NCBI RefSeq assembly: GCF_937936315.1
Contig: NZ_CALGWU010000054.1
Location: 16,564 to 80,563 of the forward strand
Source: an uncultured Capnocytophaga sp.
Lineage (GTDB): Bacteria; Bacteroidota; Bacteroidia; Flavobacteriales; Flavobacteriaceae
DNA: 64,000 nucleotides
Direction: 5' to 3'
Position 1 is the first letter of the stretch, and each line of letters starts with the position of its first letter. Positions 24,766 to 33,508 of this stretch are shown here, one piece after another. The position numbers and the translations under genes are program-made. Below the pieces are notes generated by a model. It ran no database searches and was not told the DNA's origin. It saw only the letters and a program-made list of their open reading frames with translations.

Positions 24766-27264
24766 ATGGAATACAATATAGAAGGTATGGGGTGCACAGG
24801 TTGTGCCAATACCATACAAAAAAAGCTCTCTGAAGTAGCAGGCGTAACAGCTGTTACCGTAGATTTCGCTACTAAAAAAGCTACTGTCGAAACTGATAGA
24901 GAAATCCCTTTTGAAGCTCTTGAAAAAGCCTTAGAGGGTACTCATTATAGCATTCATCAGTCTTCAAATTCTGAAGGCTCTGGTGTTTTCTATTGTCCTA
25001 TGCACTGCGAAGGCGATAAAACCTACGATCATCCTGGTGATTGTCCTATATGTGGTATGGATTTAGTAGAGCAAGTAGGAGGAGCTCAACAACATCATCA
25101 CCACCAAGAGTCTCCCAAAAAAGTTAAAGGCAATGGCGTTTTCTATTGCCCTATGCACTGCGAGGGCGACAAAACCTACGACCACCCTGGCGATTGCCCC
25201 GTGTGTGGTATGGATTTAGTAGAGCAAGTAAGCACAGAGGCTCCTGAAGGTGAAAGTGCGGAAGAGCAAAAGCGCAAAAAGTTACGCCGTCACTTTTGGG
25301 GTGCCGTAGCTTTTACACTCCCTATCTTTATCATCGCAATGAGCGGAATGTGGCACAACAATCCGCTGTATGAGTTAATGCCTATAAGTGCGTGGAATTG
25401 GGTGCAGTTTGCACTCTCCTTGCCTGTGGTGTTCTATTTCTGTTGGGTATTTTTTGAAAGAGCTTGGCGCAGTATCCGCTCCTTGCGCTTCAATATGTTT
25501 ACCCTCATCGGGATAGGCGCTGGCGTAGCGTGGCTTTTCAGTGTTGTAGGTCTCTTAGCCCCCGATATTTTCCCTGAACAATTCAAAGAACACGGCTCAA
25601 TACACTTGTATTTTGAGGCGGCTACTGTTATCCTTACCTTAGTACTTTTAGGACAAGTGCTTGAAGCCGATGCCCACAGTCGTACGCAAGGGGCTATCAA
25701 AAAACTGTTGAATTTAGCTCCTAATGAGGCTACTAAAATTGTTCACGGCGAGGAAATAAGAGTCTCTATAGAAGAAGTAACCTTAGGCGATTTGCTTCGT
25801 GTAAAACCTGGTGAGAAAATCCCCGTTGATGGTGTAATTACCGAAGGCAATGCAAGCATAGATGAGAGTATGATTACGGGAGAGCCCATTCCTGCTGAAA
25901 AAGGAGTGGGCAGTAAAGTGTCGGCAGGTACGCTCAACGGTGCTCAATCGTTTGTGATGAAAGCTGAAAAAGTAGGTAGTGACACCCTGCTCTCTCAAAT
26001 AGTGCAATTGGTACAACAAGCCAGCAGTAGTCGCGCACCTATTCAAAACTTAGCCGATAAGATAGCCTCCTATTTCGTGCCTATTGTTATCACCATTTCG
26101 GTACTTACTTTTATAGTATGGTCTGTATTGGGTGGTGAAAACGCTTATATATATGCCTTGCTCAATGCGGTTGCTGTGCTCATTATTGCCTGCCCTTGTG
26201 CGCTGGGGTTAGCAACTCCTATGTCGGTAATGGTAGGCGTAGGTAGAGGAGCGCAACACGGTATTTTGATACGCAATGCCGAAGCCTTAGAGGTGATGAA
26301 CAAAGTAAACACATTAGTCATCGACAAAACAGGCACACTTACTGAGGGGAAACCCAGTGTGAGCGAAGTATTTACCTTTGGCAACAGAAGTGAAAAGGAC
26401 TTGTTACAAGTGCTCTATAGTCTCAATCAGCACAGTGAACACCCTTTAGCAAAAGCTACCAATGCATACACTCAAGCACAAGGTGCTACTCCCCTACCCT
26501 TTACTAACTTTGAAGCCTTGGCGGGCAGAGGGGTAAAAGCCTCTTACGAAGAAAAAAATTATTTCTTTGGCAATGAACGATTGATGGAAGAAATCGGTGC
26601 TCCTTTATCCGAAGAAATACAAACTGTGGTAAAAACAGCGCAAGCAGCAGGAAAAACCGTTTCACTTCTCGCTATAGAAAAAGAAATCATTGGGGTAGTA
26701 ACCATCACCGATAGAGTAAAAATCTCTACTGTTCAAGCCTTACAAGAGTTGCAAGACTTGGGGGTAGAAATCGTAATGCTTACAGGCGATAATTCGCTTA
26801 CAGCTGCAGCTATTGCCAAAGAAATAGGCATCAATAACTACAAAGCTGGTATGCTCCCTCAAAACAAACAAGCTGAAGTAGCGCGTTTGCAAGCTGAAGG
26901 AAAAATCGTAGCAATGGCAGGCGATGGTATCAACGATGCGCCTGCTTTGGCACAAGCTAACGTAGGCATCGCAATGGGCACCGGTACTGATATCGCTATA
27001 GAAAGTGCTGAAATCACCTTAGTAAAAGGCGATTTAAATGGTATTGTAAAAGCTAAAAAACTCAGCAAAGCAGTAATGAAAAACATACACGAAAACCTAT
27101 TTTTTGCTTTGGTATACAACGTTGTAGGTATCCCCGTTGCTGCAGGAGTGCTATACCCTATCTTTGGCATTTTGCTCTCCCCTATGCTCGGAGCTTTAGC
27201 AATGAGCCTTAGCTCAGTAAGTGTCATCAGCAATGCCCTACGCTTAAAAAGAACCAAACTCTGA
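24766..27264 (+). CDS. copA: Copper-exporting P1B-type ATPase
   Basis: An 832-aa inner-membrane pump. The N-terminal HMA domain has GMGCTGC (7-13). Two almost identical heavy-metal-binding domains of the YCPMHCEGDKTYDHPGDCPI type lie at about 75-101 and 125-152, separated by a His-rich linker (QQHHHHQE). The membrane part carries the CPC motif (476-478), the actuator TGE (371-373), the phosphorylated Asp520 in DKTGTLTEG, HPLAKA and GDGINDAPA. CPC and the metal domains indicate export of Cu(I). It follows the metal-type regulator by 98 bases. The stop codon lies inside a 7-bp tandem array. Confidence 0.95.
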   Translation: MEYNIEGMGCTGCANTIQKKLSEVAGVTAVTVDFATKKATVETDREIPFEALEKALEGTHYSIHQSSNSEGSGVFYCPMHCEGDKTYDHPGDCPICGMDLVEQVGGAQQHHHHQESPKKVKGNGVFYCPMHCEGDKTYDHPGDCPVCGMDLVEQVSTEAPEGESAEEQKRKKLRRHFWGAVAFTLPIFIIAMSGMWHNNPLYELMPISAWNWVQFALSLPVVFYFCWVFFERAWRSIRSLRFNMFTLIGIGAGVAWLFSVVGLLAPDIFPEQFKEHGSIHLYFEAATVILTLVLLGQVLEADAHSRTQGAIKKLLNLAPNEATKIVHGEEIRVSIEEVTLGDLLRVKPGEKIPVDGVITEGNASIDESMITGEPIPAEKGVGSKVSAGTLNGAQSFVMKAEKVGSDTLLSQIVQLVQQASSSRAPIQNLADKIASYFVPIVITISVLTFIVWSVLGGENAYIYALLNAVAVLIIACPCALGLATPMSVMVGVGRGAQHGILIRNAEALEVMNKVNTLVIDKTGTLTEGKPSVSEVFTFGNRSEKDLLQVLYSLNQHSEHPLAKATNAYTQAQGATPLPFTNFEALAGRGVKASYEEKNYFFGNERLMEEIGAPLSEEIQTVVKTAQAAGKTVSLLAIEKEIIGVVTITDRVKISTVQALQELQDLGVEIVMLTGDNSLTAAAIAKEIGINNYKAGMLPQNKQAEVARLQAEGKIVAMAGDGINDAPALAQANVGIAMGTGTDIAIESAEITLVKGDLNGIVKAKKLSKAVMKNIHENLFFALVYNVVGIPVAAGVLYPIFGILLSPMLGALAMSLSSVSVISNALRLKRTKL

Positions 27265-27323
27265 AACCTGAAACCTGAAACCTGACCCCTGACACCTGAC
27301 ACCTGACACCTGACACCTGACAC
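27261..27323. repeat. 7-bp tandem array, nine copies, overlapping the copA stop
   Basis: Units CTGAAAC (three), CTGACCC (one) and CTGACAC (five) run without gaps. The TGA of copA is inside the first unit. The array fills nearly the whole gap to the DAHP synthase gene. Confidence 0.9.
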
Positions 27324-27334
27324 CTAATAATACA

Positions 27335-28414
27335 ATGGAAATAACAAAAGGAAACAGAAAGTGGTTAGACGATTTGCAGCTCAACCACCCCGTAGTGATT
27401 GCGGGACCTTGCAGTGCCGAAACTGAAGAGCAAGTGCTAAAAATAGCGCACAGCCTCAAAAATACCGATGTATCTTTCTTCCGTGCCGGAATTTGGAAAC
27501 CTCGTACCCGCCCTGGTATGTTTGAAGGTGTAGGTGCCTTAGGTCTCAAATGGTTACAACGCGTAAAAGAAGAAACAGGCTTAAAAATCGCTACCGAAGT
27601 AGCTAATAAAGACCACGTAAAGCTCGCTTTAGAACACGATATCGATATGTTGTGGATAGGCGCACGCTCTACCGTGAGCCCTTTTATCATTCAAGAGATC
27701 GCCGATGAATTAGAAGGTACTGATAAGATTATCTTAGTAAAAAACCCTGTAAACCCCGACCTCCCCTTGTGGATAGGCGCCTTGGAACGCCTGCAACGTG
27801 CAGGTATTAAGAATTTAGGGGTGATACATCGCGGTTTCTCTACTTACGAAAAAACCAAATACCGCAATATTCCTGAATGGCAATTAGCAATCGAACTGCA
27901 AAACAAATTCCCAAACCTGCCCCTTATCTGTGATCCTTCACATATCACTGGCAAACGCGATTTGATATTCGACGTCTCACAAACAGCTCTCGACCTCAAT
28001 TTCGATGGCTTAATGATCGAAACCCACTGCAATCCTGATGCCGCGTGGAGCGATGCTGCCCAGCAAATCACACCTGAACAGCTTATCAAGATAATGGCAA
28101 ACTTGCGCATTCGCAACACTTCTGTAAACGAAAAAAACTATGTAAGTCAGTTAGGTGATTTAAGATCACGCATTGATATAATTGACGACCAATTATTAGA
28201 TTTACTCAAAAAGCGTATGGATATAGCCGATGAGATTGGCGCTTTGAAAAAAACAAACAACGTAGCCATTTTGCAAAACACCCGTTGGCACGAAATCCTC
28301 GGAAAAGTGATCTTAGAAGGTGAGCAACGCAACCTCAGCGAAGAGTTTGTTATCCAAGTATTCAAAGCCATTCACCAAGAGTCTATCAATCGTCAAGAAA
28401 GAGTCGTGAGATAA
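27335..28414 (+). CDS. Bifunctional DAHP synthase / chorismate mutase
   Basis: 359 aa. The N-terminal two-thirds is a type-I DAHP synthase of the AroF/KDO8P-synthase fold, with VIAGPCSAE, GIWKPRTRPGMFEG, IGARSTVSPF, KNPVNPDLPLWIGALER, CDPSHITGKRD and ETHCNPDAAWSDAAQQ. The last 90 residues are an AroQ-type chorismate mutase (LRSRIDIIDDQLLDLLKKRM, ADEIGALKK). It makes DAHP from PEP and erythrose 4-phosphate, the first step of the shikimate pathway, and converts chorismate to prephenate. This fusion is common in Bacteroidota and allows prephenate-linked feedback. Cytosolic. Confidence 0.95.
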   Translation: MEITKGNRKWLDDLQLNHPVVIAGPCSAETEEQVLKIAHSLKNTDVSFFRAGIWKPRTRPGMFEGVGALGLKWLQRVKEETGLKIATEVANKDHVKLALEHDIDMLWIGARSTVSPFIIQEIADELEGTDKIILVKNPVNPDLPLWIGALERLQRAGIKNLGVIHRGFSTYEKTKYRNIPEWQLAIELQNKFPNLPLICDPSHITGKRDLIFDVSQTALDLNFDGLMIETHCNPDAAWSDAAQQITPEQLIKIMANLRIRNTSVNEKNYVSQLGDLRSRIDIIDDQLLDLLKKRMDIADEIGALKKTNNVAILQNTRWHEILGKVILEGEQRNLSEEFVIQVFKAIHQESINRQERVVR

Positions 28415-28448
28415 TTTACCGATTTGTTAACAACTAAAAATAAAAATA

Positions 28449-29375
28449 ATGAATTATCAAAATGTAACTGATTTGCCTAATAACAATACTGTATTTTTGG
28501 TATGGGTATTTAAGAAGAATATAACGAAAAAACTACTAAAAAGCACTTTTGAAAAAGTATGTGGGTTGGTAGGCAACCTCAACAACTCAGTAGCCAACCG
28601 CTTTCCCGAAGGTCGTGCCAGTGTAACCATAGGCATTAGCCACAGCGCGTGGCTTGCTTTGGGGCTACCCGAACCGCTCCCTAAAGAACTCAAAGATTTT
28701 CAGCCTATCAAGGGGAGTAAACACACGGCTGTAGCCACCGAAGGCGACTTGCATTTTCATATCCGCGCACACAACCAAAGTTTGGCTTACGATATGGCAG
28801 CTACTATTAACGAGGTAATGCAACCCATTGCCGACTGTATTGTAAACGTACAAGGTTTTAGATATTGGGACGGACGTGCGATCATTGGTTTTGTAGACGG
28901 TACCGAAAACCCTCGTGGCGCAGAACGCGAACAGTTTGCGGTAGTAGGTGATGAAGACCCCGATTACCAAGGAGGAAGCTACCTATTCGTACAAAAATAC
29001 GTACACGATATGAACGCTTGGCGTGCGCTCCCCGTTAGCGAACAAGAAAAAGTAATAGGGCGTAGCAAAGAAATGGACATAGAAATGGACGAGGATACCA
29101 AGCCATCGAATGCGCACTCGGCACTTGCTAATGTAGGCGATGATTTGAAAGTAGTGAGAGACAATATGCCTTTCCACGACCCTATAAGTCACCAAATGGG
29201 TACTTACTTCATCTGTTATGCCAATACGTTTAGTACAGTAGAAAAGATGCTTACCAATATGTTTATAGGCAATCCCGCTGGTAATTACGACCGCCTATTA
29301 GATTTCAGCACAGCCGAAACAGGAACACTTTTCTTTGTACCATCTTTGGATATGTTAGATGAATTTGCAGGATAA
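28449..29375 (+). CDS. DyP-type haem peroxidase
   Basis: 308 aa, the usual length of the short (B-type) dye-decolourising peroxidases. The family motif GFVDGTENP (147-155) provides the distal Asp150. His223 in NAHSALANV is the likely proximal haem ligand, and Arg237 in VRDNMPF the distal Arg. There is no signal peptide, so it is cytosolic. It uses peroxide on an unknown substrate. No encapsulin gene or targeting tail is seen. It ends in a hairpin at 29388-29416. Confidence 0.92.
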   Translation: MNYQNVTDLPNNNTVFLVWVFKKNITKKLLKSTFEKVCGLVGNLNNSVANRFPEGRASVTIGISHSAWLALGLPEPLPKELKDFQPIKGSKHTAVATEGDLHFHIRAHNQSLAYDMAATINEVMQPIADCIVNVQGFRYWDGRAIIGFVDGTENPRGAEREQFAVVGDEDPDYQGGSYLFVQKYVHDMNAWRALPVSEQEKVIGRSKEMDIEMDEDTKPSNAHSALANVGDDLKVVRDNMPFHDPISHQMGTYFICYANTFSTVEKMLTNMFIGNPAGNYDRLLDFSTAETGTLFFVPSLDMLDEFAG

Positions 29376-29387
29376 AAGATTACTACA

Positions 29388-29416
29388 CTTTACCAAAGCT
29401 TCACACTTTGGAAAAG
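29388..29416 (+). terminator. Hairpin after the DyP gene
   Basis: CTTTACCAAAG and CTTTGGAAAAG pair at 10 of 11 positions around a 7-base loop. The motif belongs to the CTTTGCCAAAG family found in several other gaps. No strong T tail, so termination is uncertain. Confidence 0.45.
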
Positions 29417-29475
29417 TTGATTAACCTGATTGTTAAAACCTTATATTGAAGTTAGAAAAAAGCACGTGAAATAGT

Positions 29476-32400
29476 ATGAGTCCATCAGCAAATTATACTA
29501 TATACAACGCCTCGGCAGGCTCTGGAAAAACCTATAGCCTCGTAAAGGCTTACTTGCAAATCATCCTCGGCAGCAAATACCCCGATTTGTTTAGGCAATT
29601 GCTCGCTATTACTTTCACCAATAAGGCGGTCTTTGAAATGAAGAACCGCATCATTGAGCTTTTAGGCGTATTCAGTGAGGACAAAATGCTCACCAATCCT
29701 CACCCTATGTTTAGCGAGTTAGCAAAGGATTTGAAGCTCCCCGATGAGGAACTGAGAATGCGTTCAGCTAAAACTTTGGAGCATATACTGCACAACTACG
29801 CAGCCTTTAATATCAGCACTATCGATGGCTTCAACCACCAACTGATACGCCGCTTTTCACACGATTTGCACCTCAATCCTTTCTTTGAAGTACAATTGGA
29901 TAGCAAGGCTTTACTGGAGCGCGCGGTGGATAATTTGATGAGTAAAGCAGGGAATGACACTGAACTCACCCAGCTACTCATCGATTTTGCCAACGAAAAA
30001 ATAGATGACGACAAGAGTTGGGATACTACTAAAGAACTGCTTGACGTAGCCGAAATGCTTACTAACGAAAACTATTATGAGCCTTTACAATTGCTGAAAG
30101 ACAAGGAAATATCTAATTTTAAAGCCCTTAAAAACACCCTACTCAACCAGCGCAACAATGCCCTAAAAACGATTAAAACTTCCGCTGATGACTTTATGCA
30201 ACTGATGCACGACCATAGTTTAGACAGAGGTGCTTTTAACAGAGGTTATTTATACGATTTCTTCGATAAACTCACCGCCAACAACCCTAAGGAACCTTCG
30301 TGGGGCGTTGGTTGGCAAAACAATCTATTACAAGGCGAACCGCTTTATGCTAATTCAGCAGCTAAGAAGTACGACACTGCCCTTATCGATAGTTTGCAAG
30401 AGGTGATTGCCAACCTGTTTTTGGCTATCAAAGAGGCTTTTGGAACCCTTGCTTTTGCTAACAACGCGCTGAGATATGTTGTACCTTTGGCTTTGCTCAA
30501 CCGCATACAAAAAGAAATAGAAAACATTAAAGAAGAAGAAAACATCTTGCCTATATGGGAGTTCAATGGGGTGATTTCTTCAGAACTCAGCAACCAGCCT
30601 GTACCTTTTATCTACGAGCGTATTGGCGAGAAATTCCGTCATTATTTCATCGATGAGTTTCAAGATACCTCAGTGCTGCAATGGCAGAACTTTATACCAC
30701 TTATCCTCAATGCAGTACAAAGTGAGGTAAACAAACAACGCGGGTCGGTATTGCTTGTGGGCGATGCTAAACAATCGATTTACCGTTGGCGAGGAGGCAA
30801 GGCTGAACAATTTATGAGTCTGTATAACAATGAAGCAAACCCTTTCCTCATCAAAGGAGAAGTAAAAGACCTCGACAAAAACTTCCGAAGTTTAGAAGCC
30901 ATTATCGATTTCAACAACCTCTTTTTCAACTTTGCAGCAGACCTTTTCCAAAGTGAGACTTACAAAAACCTTTATAAAAACGCTGCACAAGAATATCCCA
31001 AAAACAAAAAAGAACAATCCTTACCCAAAGGCTATTTCAATCTCTCGTTTATCACTACAGAAGAAGAGGATATGTTTACGGAAGAGAATAACAACAGCAA
31101 TGCTGTTATACTCTCACCGCGCGAACACAGCTATTGTGAAGCCATTTTAGAGAAAATAGAACACGCTAACCGTGCAGGGGCTGCCGATAAGGATATTACG
31201 ATATTGGTGCGCACTAACCGCGAAGGAGCTGCCGTTGCCTCTTTCCTTTCAGAACACCAAAGAAATGTGATTTCCCCCGATTCGCTATTGCTGAAAAACG
31301 TGGCATCAGTACAATTTCTCGTCACCCTATTACGCTTGCTTTATCACCCCGAAAGTGAAGAACTCAAACTGCAATTACTCTTTGATTATCTGCGTTTTAA
31401 ATCGACTAAAGACCCTCACTTATTCCTCAGCAAATATGTAGAGGAGCCCATAAATACTTTCCTTGCCGATTTTCAGTTTTCTATAGAGCTGTTCAACCAA
31501 TATTCTCTGTATGAAGGAGTTGCTCTGGCAGTAAATTGCTTTGACCTTGCCCGTCCTTCCGATGCTTATCTCACCCATTTTATGGATATTGTATTCGATT
31601 TCAAGAATGCGCGCAAAGGAGGCTTAGCCGATTTTTTAGAGTTCTGGGACGACCAGCAAGAAAAACTCAGCATCAGCTCTCCCGAAGGGTTAAACGCTAT
31701 TACGGTAATGACAGTTCACAAGAGCAAAGGGCTTTCTGCTCCCGTGATTATCTACGCTTTTGCCGATAGCAAACTCATCGATACTCACACTGAAAAACTT
31801 TGGTTTCCAGTTGATAACGAGCAGTTTAACGGTTTTGACTATTTGCTGGTGAACAGCAATAAAAGTTTAGTGAACTACGACCCAAAAGCTGAGCAACTGA
31901 TGACTCAATTGCACGAACAAAACCTCCTCGACCAGCTAAATGTGCTATATGTAGCGATGACACGACCCGAATCGTTTCTTTATGTAATCACCTCGCTCCC
32001 CAAAGGCAGTGCTGGAACGTATGGCACGCTCTTTAAAGAGTTTTTAGAAGAAAACAAGCAGTGGAATGAGAATGTAGTGGAATATACCTTTGGTAACCCT
32101 GTATTTCCTGAGAAGAAAGAAAAAGCAGCTGAAAATGAAGCACCTATTCCTTTTCAAAAAGGTTGGCAGCAGCCGAACTACAAGATTGCGACGGGAGCTT
32201 CCCTATTATGGGACACTCACCAACAAGAAGCCTTGGAGCGCGGTAACTTGATTCACGAATTATTCTCAAAAATCACTTATGCCACCGACCTCAACGTTGT
32301 GCTCAACGATGCGCTACAAGAGGGTACTCTCACTTCCGAACAATACGAGTTATTACAACCCCAAATGACACGATTGCTCAGTGACAGCACTTTAGCACCC

Positions 32401-32658
32401 TTCTTTAGTGAGGACTACGAATACTTTATGGAACGTGAGTTTATAGATGCTAATGGCAACTATTTCCGTCCCGACCGACTTGCCTACAACCCCACCACTC
32501 GCGAAGTCTATATCATAGATTACAAAACCGGACAACCCAACGACCAATACCGCACCCAACTACAGCATTATCAACAAAACCTAACAGCCATAGGCTGGCA
32601 AGTAAAAGGAAAATATTTAGTATATTTAGATCTGGGAAAAGTGGAAAAGATTCTCTAA
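29476..32658 (+). CDS. AddA/RecB-like UvrD helicase with PD-(D/E)xK nuclease
   Basis: 1060 aa. Walker A ASAGSGKTY at 12-20 and FTNKAVFEMKNRI are typical of superfamily 1A helicases. HYFIDEFQDTSVLQW is the Walker B region, and LLVGDAKQSIYRWRGG and TVMTVHKSKGLSAPVII are later helicase motifs. The C-terminal nuclease has GNLIHELF, RPDRLAY and IIDYKTG, the RecB/AddA-type PD-(D/E)xK pattern. It probably repairs double-strand breaks by resecting ends to a recombination signal. The partner AddB-like gene is not adjacent in this window. Its last 4 bases overlap the convergent ATPase gene. Confidence 0.88.
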   Translation: MSPSANYTIYNASAGSGKTYSLVKAYLQIILGSKYPDLFRQLLAITFTNKAVFEMKNRIIELLGVFSEDKMLTNPHPMFSELAKDLKLPDEELRMRSAKTLEHILHNYAAFNISTIDGFNHQLIRRFSHDLHLNPFFEVQLDSKALLERAVDNLMSKAGNDTELTQLLIDFANEKIDDDKSWDTTKELLDVAEMLTNENYYEPLQLLKDKEISNFKALKNTLLNQRNNALKTIKTSADDFMQLMHDHSLDRGAFNRGYLYDFFDKLTANNPKEPSWGVGWQNNLLQGEPLYANSAAKKYDTALIDSLQEVIANLFLAIKEAFGTLAFANNALRYVVPLALLNRIQKEIENIKEEENILPIWEFNGVISSELSNQPVPFIYERIGEKFRHYFIDEFQDTSVLQWQNFIPLILNAVQSEVNKQRGSVLLVGDAKQSIYRWRGGKAEQFMSLYNNEANPFLIKGEVKDLDKNFRSLEAIIDFNNLFFNFAADLFQSETYKNLYKNAAQEYPKNKKEQSLPKGYFNLSFITTEEEDMFTEENNNSNAVILSPREHSYCEAILEKIEHANRAGAADKDITILVRTNREGAAVASFLSEHQRNVISPDSLLLKNVASVQFLVTLLRLLYHPESEELKLQLLFDYLRFKSTKDPHLFLSKYVEEPINTFLADFQFSIELFNQYSLYEGVALAVNCFDLARPSDAYLTHFMDIVFDFKNARKGGLADFLEFWDDQQEKLSISSPEGLNAITVMTVHKSKGLSAPVIIYAFADSKLIDTHTEKLWFPVDNEQFNGFDYLLVNSNKSLVNYDPKAEQLMTQLHEQNLLDQLNVLYVAMTRPESFLYVITSLPKGSAGTYGTLFKEFLEENKQWNENVVEYTFGNPVFPEKKEKAAENEAPIPFQKGWQQPNYKIATGASLLWDTHQQEALERGNLIHELFSKITYATDLNVVLNDALQEGTLTSEQYELLQPQMTRLLSDSTLAPFFSEDYEYFMEREFIDANGNYFRPDRLAYNPTTREVYIIDYKTGQPNDQYRTQLQHYQQNLTAIGWQVKGKYLVYLDLGKVEKIL

Positions 32659-33377
32659 TCCTCTCTAAAATACGCCTTAGGATTGTTCAAAAAAGTTTTA
32701 GTAATGATATAATGTTCTACTTCTTGCAAAGGGGTAGCTTGCATTCCATTTTTGGTAACTTCATAGATTAGTGCATCGGGCATTGCCATTAGGATTGGAG
32801 AATGGGTGGCGATGATAAACTGTGAACGCTCTTTCTTGAGATGTTCGCGTATGAAGTAAATGAGTGATAGTTGGTGTAAGGGCGAGAGGGCACTTTCTGG
32901 CTCATCAAAAATATAGATTCCTTGTCGCTTTACACGTTGGGTAATGATATGCAAAAAGGCTTCTCCGTGAGAAAAAGACGCTAAATTTTGTCCGTAGTTA
33001 AACATCATATTCTTATAGGTAGGATTTTGACTTTCAAACGAATCAAAAATATTACCTTTAATTACGTAATCGCCAAAATCCTCTGAGCGAAAGAAAAAAC
33101 CACGACCATCGCGTATCATATCGAGTTCTAAATCTTCTGCGAGTTGAGCAATAGGCTCAAACGATTCTTCTTGAAAACCTAATGTATTGTTGATACGAGC
33201 CAAATGGAGTTTGTAGGCAATAGCTTCAATAAGAGATGATTTGCCGACCCCATTATCACCTACAATGAAAGTTACCGGCTGATCAAGATTGATATGTTTA
33301 GCATAGCGTACAGCTTCAGTATTATATGGAAATCCTTGCACTCTATCGGTGGTAATATTTAAGGAACGGATATACAT
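32655..33377 (-). CDS. Predicted ABC/SMC-like ATPase (COG3910 type)
   Basis: 240 aa. It has the Walker A FIVGDNGVGKSSLIEAIA near residue 37, the signature-like SFSHGEAFL, Walker B GIYIFDEPESALSP, and the H-loop IIATHSPILMA. A compact ATPase of this sort is widespread and poorly characterised; a DNA-related or chaperone-like role is possible. It has its own minus-strand promoter and shares 4 bases of its 3' end with the convergent helicase-nuclease gene. No nuclease partner lies next to it in the same direction. Confidence 0.85.
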   Translation of the reverse strand: MYIRSLNITTDRVQGFPYNTEAVRYAKHINLDQPVTFIVGDNGVGKSSLIEAIAYKLHLARINNTLGFQEESFEPIAQLAEDLELDMIRDGRGFFFRSEDFGDYVIKGNIFDSFESQNPTYKNMMFNYGQNLASFSHGEAFLHIITQRVKRQGIYIFDEPESALSPLHQLSLIYFIREHLKKERSQFIIATHSPILMAMPDALIYEVTKNGMQATPLQEVEHYIITKTFLNNPKAYFRED

Positions 33378-33419
33378 AAGTAATTAGATAATGAGAAAAT
33401 TATTAAATATGTGATGCGA

Positions 33420-33427
33420 CAAAGATA
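33420..33427 (-). promoter_or_regulatory. -7 box of the ATPase gene
   Basis: TATCTTTG on the minus strand, 43 bases before its ATG at 33377. Confidence 0.55.
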
Positions 33428-33457
33428 CAACATTTTGAAAAATAAACACATCCTTTC

Positions 33458-33488
33458 TTTGTTATTCCAACCAAAAACATTATCTTTG
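33458..33488 (+). promoter_or_regulatory. Promoter of the BNR-type lipoprotein gene
   Basis: TTTG (33458-33461), 19 bases, TATCTTTG (33481-33488); the ATG is at 33509. Confidence 0.75.
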
Positions 33489-33508
33489 CCTTTGTTTATC
33501 ACTGATGT

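Noticed and set aside
27261..27323. CRISPR array
   Set aside because: The units are contiguous 7-mers without spacers, and no cas genes are present.
26859..27690. Minus-strand frames opposite copA and the DAHP synthase gene
   Set aside because: They arise from the 7-bp repeat array and the opposite strand of well-conserved enzymes.
32655..33377. ATPase next to the AddA-like gene as a two-gene defence system
   Set aside because: The genes are convergent with separate promoters, and the ATPase resembles a widespread stand-alone type.
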